DNA of 17,268 bases, taken from contig CAZRZN010000067.1 of assembly GCA_964604565.1 (NCBI GenBank), forward strand, positions 1 through 17,268, given 5' to 3'. Under the pieces are notes generated by a model. That model saw only the letters and a list, made by a program, of their open reading frames with translations. It was not told the origin of the DNA and did not search any database. Below are positions 7,955 through 15,037 of this stretch, piece by piece. Each line of letters starts with the position of its first letter. Positions within the stretch are counted from its first letter, which is position 1. This DNA comes from CAZRZN01 sp964604565. GTDB taxonomy: Bacteria; Pseudomonadota; Alphaproteobacteria; Rhodobacterales; Rhodobacteraceae. Both the position numbers and the translations under genes were made by a program.

Positions 7955-9202
7955 TCATGCCTGTCGGTCCGCGGCATACGGGGACAGATCCTCGTTCACG
8001 GGCCGGCCGGCCATCATCTGCGCCAACCAGCGTCCCGTTTTTGGCCCACCCGTCAACCCGATATGATGATGACCATAGCCAAGATAGACGTTTTGCAGGC
8101 GCGGGCTGGGTCCGATGACCGGAATCGAGTCGGAGGTGGCGGGGCGATGCCCCATCCATTCGGTCGTGTGACTGTAGGTGAGATCCGGAAAGATCTTTTT
8201 CACACTTTTCTTCAAGAGGTCGAAGGGCGCCTTTGAGGGCGCGGCAGTCAGCCCGCCGAACTCGACCACGCCGGCGCAGCGCAGGCGTCCATCCATCGGC
8301 GTGGCGACGAATTTGCCCGCCGCTACCATGAGCGGCGCGCGCAACTGGATGTTGGGATCATGGAATTCAACATGATAGCCGCGTTCGCTTTCGACCGGCA
8401 CCTTGACCCCGAGGGCCTTGGCAATGGGGCCGGACCATGCGCCCGTCGTCATGGCAAAGGCGTCTGCGGCGATCTCTCCCTTGTCGGTGCGGGCGGCGAC
8501 GGCGCGTCCGTTCTCCTCGACAAAGCCTGTCAGTGACGCCTGAACGAAAGTGCCGCCATTGTCGGTGAATTGCGCGGCAAGGCTGCGGACATAGGCGCCG
8601 GGGTCGGTAATGCTGCCGTGTTGCGGGCAGTCCACGGCATAGCCGAACCGACCTTTCAGCGCGGGATCGAAGGCGGCCATCGCTGCCGGGTCCATTTCCC
8701 GAAAGGTCATGCCGCGTCGGCGCCGCAACTCCCAGCCAAAGGCGTCCGCCTCGAAGGCCTGCCGCGATTCGTAGCCAAAGAGGTAACTGCCGGGCCGGAC
8801 GAAGTCCGCCGCCCCCGACCCTTCGGCAAGGGCCGCGTGCTGATCGGCGCTGTCGTGCAGCAACGTGGTCAACGCGGCAGAGATCCGCTCCACCCGGTCG
8901 GCCCGTCCGTTGGGCAGGTAGCGCGCCAGAAACGGCAGAAGGCGCGGGAGGTAGCCCCATTTCAGGAACAGCGGCTGGTTCGGGTCGAACAGCATCCGCG
9001 GCGCCTTGGCCATCAAGCCGGGGACCGGCACGGGCACCACGGCGATGCTGGCAAGCACGCCGCCATTCCCCTGCGAGGCCCCGGCGGCAGGCCCATCGCG
9101 GTCGATCAGCGTCACCTTGCAGCCCATGCGTTGCAGCCAGAGCGCGGTGGCGACCCCGACGATCCCGGCCCCTATCACGGCGACATGCTGCTGGTCCTGC
9201 AT
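7955..9202 (-). CDS. FAD-dependent amino acid oxidase/dehydrogenase (DadA/DAO family)
   Basis: This flavoprotein of the D-amino acid dehydrogenase/glycine oxidase superfamily probably oxidises an amino or imino acid to the corresponding keto compound. From ATG 9202 it has 415 residues. The Rossmann loop is VAVIGAGIVG, with glycines 11, 13 and 16, and Asp34 in VTLIDRDG is placed to bind the FAD ribose. The C-terminal flavin segment is DSIPVIGPSPRLQNVYLGYG (358-377), followed by HHHIGLTGGPKTGRWLA; SERGYH (272-277) and the TTGAWS strand (252-257) are also typical. The longer frame (to 9250) is rejected because AGGAGAG lies at the right distance from 9202 and the family starts just before the glycine loop. 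It is the first gene of the operon with the TRAP and SBF transporters, which suggests that it acts on the imported compound. The exact substrate is unknown. Confidence 0.9.
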   Translation of the reverse strand: MQDQQHVAVIGAGIVGVATALWLQRMGCKVTLIDRDGPAAGASQGNGGVLASIAVVPVPVPGLMAKAPRMLFDPNQPLFLKWGYLPRLLPFLARYLPNGRADRVERISAALTTLLHDSADQHAALAEGSGAADFVRPGSYLFGYESRQAFEADAFGWELRRRRGMTFREMDPAAMAAFDPALKGRFGYAVDCPQHGSITDPGAYVRSLAAQFTDNGGTFVQASLTGFVEENGRAVAARTDKGEIAADAFAMTTGAWSGPIAKALGVKVPVESERGYHVEFHDPNIQLRAPLMVAAGKFVATPMDGRLRCAGVVEFGGLTAAPSKAPFDLLKKSVKKIFPDLTYSHTTEWMGHRPATSDSIPVIGPSPRLQNVYLGYGHHHIGLTGGPKTGRWLAQMMAGRPVNEDLSPYAADRQA

Positions 9203-9294
9203 ATTTCGTCTCTCCTTCGACAGAGCGACACTGGACCCATTTCCCCGCAACGCGCAAGGTGCCGCGGCGAAGATCCACGAGAGGCAGGGAAAAG

Positions 9295-9984
9295 ATGAAC
9301 AATACCGCGCCGGTCGGCATCCTGATGCTCGAATCGCGTTTTCCGCGGATACCGGGGGATATCGGCAACGCGGCCTCCTGGCCCTTTCCGGTAATCAAGC
9401 GGATCGTGCATGGCGCCTCGCCGGACCGCGTGGTGCGGCAGGATCCGGCCAGTCTGCTGCCCGCCTTCATAGAGGCGGGGCAGGCGTTGGTGACCGAGGG
9501 GGCGGTCTGCGTGACCACCTCCTGCGGGTTCCTGTCGGTTTTTCAGGACGATCTGGCCCGGGCGCTGCCGGTGCCGGTCCTGACCTCGTCGCTTTTGCAG
9601 GTTGCCACGGTGAATCAATTGTTGCCAGAGGGCCGGCGGGCGGGGATCCTGACGGTCTCCGCCGCGTCGTTGAGCGCCCGTCATCTTGCGCTGGCGGGTG
9701 TGCCGGAGGGCACTCCGGTCGGAACGACCGAGGGTGGCACGGTCTTTACCCAGGCCATTCTGGGCAACCTCGCCGATTTTGACATCGCTGCGGCCCGCGC
9801 CGACAATGTGGCGGCGGCGCGGGCGTTGCAGGCGGCGTATCCCGATCTTGGCGCCATCGTGCTGGAATGCACCAACATGGGACCCTACGCGGCCGATATA
9901 CGTGCGGCGACCGGATTGCCGGTCTTTTCGATCCTCACCTTCGTGAGCTGGCTTCATGCCGCGACGATGCCGCCCGCGTGGTAG
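9295..9984 (+). CDS. Aspartate/glutamate/hydantoin racemase family protein
   Basis: This 229-residue cytoplasmic protein belongs to the Asp/Glu/hydantoin racemase superfamily, which inverts a carbon stereocentre with two cysteines as acid and base. Both are present: Cys77 in TTSCGF and Cys192 in LECTNMGPY, each at the end of a strand in the two half-domains. The N-terminal stretch MLESRFPRIPGDIGNAASWP (11-30) is characteristic of one poorly characterised subgroup annotated simply as family members. The start at 9295 is preferred over 9259 because AGGGA lies nearby upstream, and the extra residues are Arg-rich and unlike a protein start. It is divergent from the DadA-like operon across 92 bp, which suggests linked function and shared control. 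Its stop is three bases from the stop of the convergent hydrolase-OsmC gene. Relatives include maleate isomerases and decarboxylases, so racemase activity is not certain. Confidence 0.87.
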   Translation: MNNTAPVGILMLESRFPRIPGDIGNAASWPFPVIKRIVHGASPDRVVRQDPASLLPAFIEAGQALVTEGAVCVTTSCGFLSVFQDDLARALPVPVLTSSLLQVATVNQLLPEGRRAGILTVSAASLSARHLALAGVPEGTPVGTTEGGTVFTQAILGNLADFDIAAARADNVAAARALQAAYPDLGAIVLECTNMGPYAADIRAATGLPVFSILTFVSWLHAATMPPAW

Positions 9985-9987
9985 AGC

Positions 9988-11199
9988 TCAGGCCAGTTCC
10001 GTATCGATGGTGGCGCCATGTTCCAGCGTCTTATGCACCGGGCATTTGTCGGCGATCTGCAAGAGCCGCGCGCGCTGATCCTCTGTCAGGTCCCCGGTCA
10101 GGGTGATCCGCCGCACGAAACGGTCTATCCTGTCGGCCTGCGTGGTCCCGGCATCCTGCGCGTGCACCTTGTCATGGGTCACATCCACGCTGATGCCGGT
10201 CAGTGGCCACCCCTTGCGGCGGGCATACATGCGAATGGTCATCGATGTGCAGGCGCCCAGCCCGGCGGCCATGAAGCCGTAGGGCGACATGCCCCGGTTG
10301 CTGCCGCCATAGGCCTCCGGTTCATCGGCCACCGCGTGATGGTGGGGTCCGTTCTGGATGTCCTGAAGGAACCCGTCGGGTGCCGCTTCACTGACGCGGA
10401 CCACACCCTCTGGCGCGCCGATCGGCGGCGCCGGCGGGGTCAGGTCAAGGTAACGATCCGCCCATGCGGCAATCACCTCGGCGACATATTCCGCGTCCCG
10501 TGCGTCGGACACCAGATGGTCCGCGTCATCCAGCGTGACAAAGCTCTTGGGATGCCGTGCGGCCTCGAAGATCCGGCCAGCGTTGGAGATGTCGACCACC
10601 GTGTCGCGCGGGGCATGCAGCACCAACAGCGCCTTTTTCAGTGACCCGATCAGCGGCGCCAAGGTTTGCGCCTTCACATCCTCCACGAAGTCGCGCCCGA
10701 TGGTGAAGGGTCGCCCGCCCAGGTCGACCTCCGCCTGACCATCCGCTGCGATGGCGTCGAGCGCATCGCCAAGATTATGCGTCACATGGGCCGGATCGAA
10801 GGGGGCGCCAATCGTGACGACAGCCTTCGCCGCAGGAATGTCGCCGGCCGCACGCAAGACGGCAGCCCCGCCCAGCGAATGACCGATCAGCAGCCGGGGC
10901 GCCATGTCGCGGGATCCGAGATATTCGGCGGCGGCCTTCAGATCGCCCGCGTTCGAATGAAAGGTGGTGTTCGCGAATTCGCCCGAGGAATGGCCCAGAC
11001 CGGTAAAATCGAAACGCAGGACGGCTATCCCCATGGCAGACAACCGCTGGGCGATCCGGCGGGCCGCGGCGATGTCCTTGCCGCAGGTGAAACAATGCGC
11101 GAAAAGCGCCGTCGCCAGCGTCGGCCCCTCTGGCAGGTCGAGCCGCGCGGAAAGTGTCTCGCCCGAATGGCCGGGAAAACTGATGCGTTCGGTGGGCAT
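9988..11199 (-). CDS. Bifunctional alpha/beta hydrolase / OsmC family protein
   Basis: Two domains are fused in 403 residues. Residues 1-255 form an alpha/beta hydrolase with the nucleophile elbow GHSLGG (Ser108), an acidic residue in APRDTVVD (Asp199 or Asp203), and His228 in DDADHLV; it also has a CFTC pair (Cys36, Cys39) near the oxyanion region. Residues 265-403 form an OsmC/Ohr-type domain with both redox cysteines, Cys317 in GLGACTSMT and Cys386 in DKCPVHKTLE, which reduce organic hydroperoxides with thiol cofactors in studied relatives. The fusion is a known architecture, probably for detoxifying lipid or organic peroxides, although the hydrolase substrate is unknown. The start is set at MPTERISFPG: AGGA lies about eight bases upstream, and the much longer open frame beyond it is composition noise. 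It is convergent with the racemase-like gene and divergent from the Nudix gene. Confidence 0.93.
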   Translation of the reverse strand: MPTERISFPGHSGETLSARLDLPEGPTLATALFAHCFTCGKDIAAARRIAQRLSAMGIAVLRFDFTGLGHSSGEFANTTFHSNAGDLKAAAEYLGSRDMAPRLLIGHSLGGAAVLRAAGDIPAAKAVVTIGAPFDPAHVTHNLGDALDAIAADGQAEVDLGGRPFTIGRDFVEDVKAQTLAPLIGSLKKALLVLHAPRDTVVDISNAGRIFEAARHPKSFVTLDDADHLVSDARDAEYVAEVIAAWADRYLDLTPPAPPIGAPEGVVRVSEAAPDGFLQDIQNGPHHHAVADEPEAYGGSNRGMSPYGFMAAGLGACTSMTIRMYARRKGWPLTGISVDVTHDKVHAQDAGTTQADRIDRFVRRITLTGDLTEDQRARLLQIADKCPVHKTLEHGATIDTELA

Positions 11200-11409
11200 G
11201 TATGGTGTCCTGTCTGCTCGGTTGCCCTCTACAATGGTCACGGATGGGCACGCCGACAAGCAAGCTGTCACCGGCGTCACGCGATGGTTACGCGATCCGC
11301 GCAGCCGGTGAGGAATGTTGCACCGGTCGATCAATATGGCACGACACGGGGCTGTCCCGCCGTTGCACCGGGGCGCGGTCACAGGACGGTCCGGAAAGGA
11401 GGAGACTTG
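11200..11409. other. Divergent intergenic region with short direct repeats
   Basis: This 210-bp gap separates the leftward hydrolase-OsmC gene from the rightward Nudix gene and must hold both promoters. GTTGCACCGG occurs twice (11317-11326 and 11362-11371). ACGCGAT occurs twice with an 11-bp period (11279-11285 and 11290-11296). GTCAC occurs twice with a 9-bp period (11267-11271 and 11276-11280). No coding sequence is seen. Confidence 0.5.
11231..11259 (-). promoter_or_regulatory. Candidate promoter for the hydrolase-OsmC gene
   Basis: On the minus strand, TTGTCG (11259-11254) is followed after 17 bases by CATTGT (11236-11231). This gives a leader of about 25 bases to the ATG at 11199. The match is moderate and made by eye. 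Confidence 0.3.
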
Positions 11410-11931
11410 ATGTTCATTGACGGAATCGGACGATTCACGGCGCAAGACGCGCGGGATGAGGCGGAATGGGCACGATTGGCGGCGTTCTGTGAAAGACAGG
11501 GCCTGTCCGCTTTCTCGCGTGATCCATTCATCGGAGGTCATGTGACCGGATCGGCCTTTGTCCTTTCGGACGACGGGCGCGCCGTCCTGCTGACCCATCA
11601 TGCCAAGCTTGACCGCTGGTTGCAGCTGGGCGGGCATTGCGACGGTCTGGCGGACGTCCGTTTCACCGCCTTGAAGGAAGCCTATGAGGAGTCGGGCCTG
11701 TCCCGGATCGCATTGCTTTCGGACGATGTCTTCGATGTGGATATCCACCCGATTCCGGCGCGTGGGACAGAGCCTGAGCATCTGCATTATGACGTGCGCT
11801 TTCTGATGCGGGCCGAGGCGGGGGCGCTCAGGGTTTCCGGCGAATCCAAGGCGCTGGCCTGGGTGCCGCTGGCAAACCTCGAAGAATATACCACGGAGGC
11901 GTCGGTTCTGCGGATGCGAAACCGTCTCTGA
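11410..11931 (+). CDS. Nudix hydrolase
   Basis: This 173-residue protein is of the Nudix superfamily, which cleaves nucleoside diphosphates linked to another moiety with a divalent metal. The Nudix box spans about residues 75-97: GHCDGL, then Ala81 where the consensus has Glu, seven residues, then KEAYEESGL. The metal-binding E90/E93/E94 cluster is intact, while the consensus Arg is Lys89. The GGHCDG opening and the later HLHYDVRFLMRAE segment are typical of one Nudix subgroup of unknown substrate. The start is supported by AGGAGG at 11397-11402, seven bases before ATG. The long open frame upstream of 11410 is a shadow of the opposite-strand gene. Family membership is firm; the substrate is unknown. 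Confidence 0.93.
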   Translation: MFIDGIGRFTAQDARDEAEWARLAAFCERQGLSAFSRDPFIGGHVTGSAFVLSDDGRAVLLTHHAKLDRWLQLGGHCDGLADVRFTALKEAYEESGLSRIALLSDDVFDVDIHPIPARGTEPEHLHYDVRFLMRAEAGALRVSGESKALAWVPLANLEEYTTEASVLRMRNRL

Positions 11932-12445
11932 CAACGCTGGTCGGTACCCCCGGCGACGCCGAACGGTCGACAATCCAGACCAGCGGCACGCGACAAGGGA
12001 AACTGCGCGCGGCCCGGGCCGCATCCAGCCTCAGGATTAGCTGCCGCTTCTCCCGGAGCGACTTCCCCGGAGAAAACGAAAGCCCCGGTGCCGAAGGCGT
12101 CGGCGACCCCAGCAGCAGATCCGGTCAAGACACCCGCGCACACGCTGTCACACGACGATCCGTTGCGGTGGCCCGCCGGTCGTTTCAATCGTTCTGGAAC
12201 GGATCGATGCACGACATCGCCGTGCGCTTCCACGTATCGAAAGCCGACGGGACCACCCGGCCGTGTCACCGCTTCGGCATCCGCACCGGTCCTGCGGGCG
12301 CCACGCGGCTGGCAGAGCCTTCGGAAAAACGGTCCGAACCGCCGTTGCCCCGGATTTTCCCGACAGGGTCCCTCCGGTAAAAACCGCGCCACAGTGCTGC
12401 GGGACCCACCTCACACGCCTTGACGGCCTGTGCGCCCCGGCTGGG
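11932..12445. other. Unassigned stretch of about 510 bp, no convincing gene
   Basis: I recognise no protein in any frame. The frame continuing past the Nudix stop stays open for 163 codons to a TGA at 12421-12423; its translation includes a Pro/Ala/Lys-rich run and then Arg-rich sequence unlike a folded protein. Another forward frame and a minus-strand frame are also open, as expected for GC-rich noncoding DNA. There is no good start with a ribosome site. It could be a decayed gene, a long 3' region, or house an unannotated RNA. Confidence 0.45.
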
Positions 12446-12510
12446 TTTCTTCGGGCAAGAAATATCCCGGGGGAGGCGCGGCTCCGCCGCGACGGGGGCA
12501 GAGCCCCCTT
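12446..12510. repeat. Multi-hairpin GC-rich intergenic repeat (REP-like)
   Basis: Three perfect inverted repeats lie in a row. TTTCTT/AAGAAA has a 5-base loop (12446-12462). CGCGGC/GCCGCG has a 3-base loop (12477-12491). GGGGGC/GCCCCC has an AGA loop (12494-12508). The linker contains ATATCCCGGGGGAG. I recall similar modules as frequent intergenic elements in Rhodobacteraceae genomes, but I could not search. The element may act as a terminator or as an mRNA end stabiliser for either flanking gene. Confidence 0.65.
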
Positions 12511-12571
12511 GTGATTGCGCTCGCCCGGAGCGGATGATTAACAGCTTTGCGATACAGAGCGGAGCGCGCCC

Positions 12572-13324
12572 ATGATCCTGCACGAGACCCTGCCTTATGA
12601 CATTCACGCCGGTCCACCGCTGCCGGGGGTCCGTCCCTTGGCGCCCGCGGACTGGCTTCTTGTCGATGAGGCCTATGCCGGTCAGATGGCAGAGCGCCGC
12701 CGCCTTCTTGCCGAACGGCGCGCCGCGGTTCTGGCACTGGCTCCCGAGGCGATGAGCGCCGCACTGGAATTGCTGGACATGGCCCTTGCGTCGCTGCCGG
12801 AGGGCTTCACCACGACGGCGCAGGCGATCACCTGCCCCGATGGCTGGCGTGTTTCGCATGACCGGTCCGATCCGCTTGGGACGCTCGGCCAGATCCTGCA
12901 AGAGGATTTCTGCCTCATGCAGAAGCGCGAAGATCAGCATGTCCTGACCGGTGCCGTCCTGTGCTTTCCCGCAAGCTGGCGGCTGGACGAGAAATTCCTG
13001 CACCCCCTGACCGCCATCCACGATCCGGTCGATGTCTATGATGCGCGGTTGGCGCGGCGCGTGCAGCGGCTGTTCGACGGGGTTCAGGCGGGCCGTCCGC
13101 TTTGGCGGTTCAACGCCTTTGCGTATGCGGATCCCAGCCTGCACCAACCCCGTTCGATCCACGACCCGCGCGCCGAAGTCGACCCGGACACCGCCGCATT
13201 CCTGCGCTCCGAGCGTCAATGTCTCCTGCGCCTGCCGGACAGCAATGCGGTGGTCTTTTCGATCCGCACCTACATGCTGCGCAACCCCGGACTTGACCGC
13301 AGGGCCGATCCGGTCAGGACCTGA
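12572..13324 (+). CDS. DUF3445 heme-dependent oxidative N-demethylase-like protein
   Basis: This 250-residue protein matches the DUF3445 / heme-dependent oxidative N-demethylase family, whose best-known member is a subunit of dimethylamine monooxygenase. Conserved blocks in order are EDFCLM (111-116), CFPASWRLDEK (131-141), IHDPV (149-153), WRFNAFAY (178-185) and ERQCLLRLPDSNAVVFSIRT (214-233). The family binds heme in a PAS-like fold and removes methyl groups from secondary amines. It is somewhat short compared with the roughly 300 residues of other members. GGAG at 12561-12564, seven bases from the ATG, supports the start. No partner reductase or ferredoxin gene lies in the window, so it may be a stand-alone member with an unknown amine substrate. 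Its stop lies nine bases from that of the convergent hypothetical gene. Confidence 0.87.
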   Translation: MILHETLPYDIHAGPPLPGVRPLAPADWLLVDEAYAGQMAERRRLLAERRAAVLALAPEAMSAALELLDMALASLPEGFTTTAQAITCPDGWRVSHDRSDPLGTLGQILQEDFCLMQKREDQHVLTGAVLCFPASWRLDEKFLHPLTAIHDPVDVYDARLARRVQRLFDGVQAGRPLWRFNAFAYADPSLHQPRSIHDPRAEVDPDTAAFLRSERQCLLRLPDSNAVVFSIRTYMLRNPGLDRRADPVRT

Positions 13325-13333
13325 GCCGGCGGG

Positions 13334-13948
13334 TCAGCCGGTGGCCGGGTTCATCCGTCCAAACCGGCCCAGTGTCATCCGGTTGAACAGGGTCTTCAGA
13401 ATCGAGGTGTGGGCAGGCCGGTAGTCCGTTGCCTGAACAGACCCGCTTGGCGCGGCGCAGTCCGTATACAGATTGGTGCGAATGTCCTGCGCGCTTTCGG
13501 CGGCTGCGAAAAGCATGTCTTCGGTTCTCTGGTCCAGCGTCTTGAAACCATTGGCCGTTTCCAGCGCATGAAGGCGCAGGAAATCCTCGCAGTCGATCAG
13601 GACGTCTCTGGAATACCATTCGAGGATATCGGCTGAGGAATGGGCCAGCGCGGCGCGCACGGTGGCCGACAGCAGGGCCGCGGCCTCTGCGTCTTCGGGC
13701 GGTGTGCCGTCCACGGTCACAACAACCAGAACCACGCGCGGGCCGAAGTCGCTGATTTCCTGCGCGGTCACGGCAATTCCCAGCCGTGACCCGAGAACGT
13801 GGTCATCCTGAAACAGGACAGGGGCCTTTGCGTCAGGGCGGGGGTCCATCTCCGCCAGCACCCGTGCTGCGCTGTCGAGATAGGGAGCAGGGTCGATGTC
13901 GCGCAGGTCAGGCAGGATCAGCCCTGCATAGGGGTAATCGAATTTCAT
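13334..13948 (-). CDS. Hypothetical protein, function unknown
   Basis: I do not recognise this 204-residue protein. It has no signal peptide and no clear membrane helix; the strand-like stretch RVVLVVVTVDG (71-81) suggests a soluble alpha/beta protein. Acidic and aromatic content is high in the middle (ILEWYSRDVLIDCEDFLRLH, 108-127), and there are two cysteines (120 and 164). The start at 13948 is well supported by GAGGAGAGG just upstream and by the protein-like composition from MKFDYPYAGL onward. The longer frame to 14131 runs into mltB and is not plausible. It lies 119 bp downstream of mltB on the same strand and could share its transcript. It is convergent with the DUF3445 gene. Confidence 0.75.
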   Translation of the reverse strand: MKFDYPYAGLILPDLRDIDPAPYLDSAARVLAEMDPRPDAKAPVLFQDDHVLGSRLGIAVTAQEISDFGPRVVLVVVTVDGTPPEDAEAAALLSATVRAALAHSSADILEWYSRDVLIDCEDFLRLHALETANGFKTLDQRTEDMLFAAAESAQDIRTNLYTDCAAPSGSVQATDYRPAHTSILKTLFNRMTLGRFGRMNPATG

Positions 13949-14067
13949 TGTCCTCTCCTCTTGCGAAGGGCGTCTCCGCTCAAGGAACCATCGGGGCCAA
14001 AGATGGTCGGATTCGGGCAAATTCGGGATAATTGCGCGGTATTTGATGCTTTGTTTCCGCTTTCCGA

Positions 14068-14868
14068 TCAGCGATCTATGCGCTCCGCCGCAGCAGAGAT
14101 CGCCTGCTGGTAGACCGTGGCGGCATTCCATTCATTCAGCACACGAAAGTTGTGCGTGCCCGGCCCATAGGGTTGCCCCCGTTTCCAGCCCTTCTGGCGC
14201 AGGAAATTGGCGGTGGACGCCAGCGCATCGGTCTGATTGTAGAAATCGACCCGGCCATCGCCCGTGGCGTCGACGCCATAGCGCATGGCGTTGCCGGGCA
14301 GGAATTGCGTGTGGCCGAGTTCACCATGAAACGCGCCTTTCTGCGCAGGCGACAGCATCCCGCGGTCGATCATCTTCAGTGCGGCGATCGCATGCGGACG
14401 GAACAGTTGCGGGCGTCGGCAGTCATAGGCGACAGTCAGGATCGAATCGATCACTGGCTCTGTTCCCATCGTGCGTCCATAGCCGGTCTCCATCCCGTGG
14501 ATGGAAACGAGGATCCCGGCGGGCACGCCGAAATGCTGTTCCAGAGAGTCGTAGAAGGCCTGATTGGACTGGATCCGCCGCCGCGCGTTGGCGGCAAAAC
14601 TGTCGAGAGAGCCGAGACGGATCTGCACGAAGCGGTCGAAACTGTATTTCACGCCTTTCTGGTTTCGGTCGGCGCCGATGGTGCGGCTGGAATAGCGAGC
14701 GCCCATCAGGGCATTTATCCCGCGCTCACCCACACCGGCGGCGCGGGCCTCCGCGGCAAATTCGCTTTTCCAGGCGTCGAAACCCGACCCGGTATTGCCG
14801 CAGCCCGCGGCAAGCGCAGGTCCGGCGGTGAGCAGGCTGAAACAAAGGGCGTGAACGATGTGGCGCAT
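14068..14868 (-). CDS. Lytic murein transglycosylase, MltB type
   Basis: This 266-residue exported enzyme cleaves peptidoglycan glycan strands, forming 1,6-anhydro ends. The catalytic glutamate is Glu127 in SIHGMETGYGR (122-132), matching the IGVETxYGR block of MltB. GELGHTQFLPGNAM (182-195) corresponds to the substrate-groove motif, and VDATGDGRVDFYN (199-211) resembles the calcium-binding loop. The N-terminus is a signal peptide (about 1-21) ending LAAGC. Cys23 could be lipidated by a non-canonical lipobox, or the protein may be released after ALA. GGAGAG six bases before ATG 14868 supports the start. It is divergent from the small secreted protein gene. A C-terminal peptidoglycan-binding domain, present in some longer relatives, is absent. 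Confidence 0.92.
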   Translation of the reverse strand: MRHIVHALCFSLLTAGPALAAGCGNTGSGFDAWKSEFAAEARAAGVGERGINALMGARYSSRTIGADRNQKGVKYSFDRFVQIRLGSLDSFAANARRRIQSNQAFYDSLEQHFGVPAGILVSIHGMETGYGRTMGTEPVIDSILTVAYDCRRPQLFRPHAIAALKMIDRGMLSPAQKGAFHGELGHTQFLPGNAMRYGVDATGDGRVDFYNQTDALASTANFLRQKGWKRGQPYGPGTHNFRVLNEWNAATVYQQAISAAAERIDR

Positions 14869-14968
14869 GATGGGCTCTCCGGTGCGGTCAGAAGGTCTTG
14901 TCCGGGACCACCCGAAGGGGACGGGTGCGGCTGTATGATGAGCAAAGCATGGCAGAATGCGATGCAAC

Positions 14969-14993
14969 CCGTCAATCTGTGCTAGACTGACGG
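14969..14993. promoter_or_regulatory. 25-bp imperfect palindrome upstream of the secreted protein gene
   Basis: CCGTCA (14969-14974) pairs with TGACGG (14988-14993), and TCT (14976-14978) with AGA (14984-14986). One A/C mismatch separates the two pairings, and the loop is GTGCT. TAGACT at 14983-14988 inside it could serve as a -10 element for the rightward gene, although no good -35 is seen. No T-run follows on either strand, so an operator or leader hairpin is more likely than a terminator. Confidence 0.45.
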
Positions 14994-15037
14994 ACCAGGT
15001 GTTCATCGGGGACACCATTCATCTCAGGGAGACGACA

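Noticed and set aside
9203..9294. Promoters in the divergent gap between the flavoenzyme and the racemase-family gene
   Set aside because: Two promoters must exist here, but I found no hexamer pair with acceptable spacing, so none is called.
11200..12024. N-terminal extension of the hydrolase-OsmC frame up to 12024
   Set aside because: The domain begins at MPTERISF with its own ribosome site, and the extension runs antisense through the Nudix gene.
12088..12423. Possible 111-residue protein in the unassigned stretch
   Set aside because: It has no ribosome site and an Arg/Pro/Ser-rich composition, and other frames are equally open.
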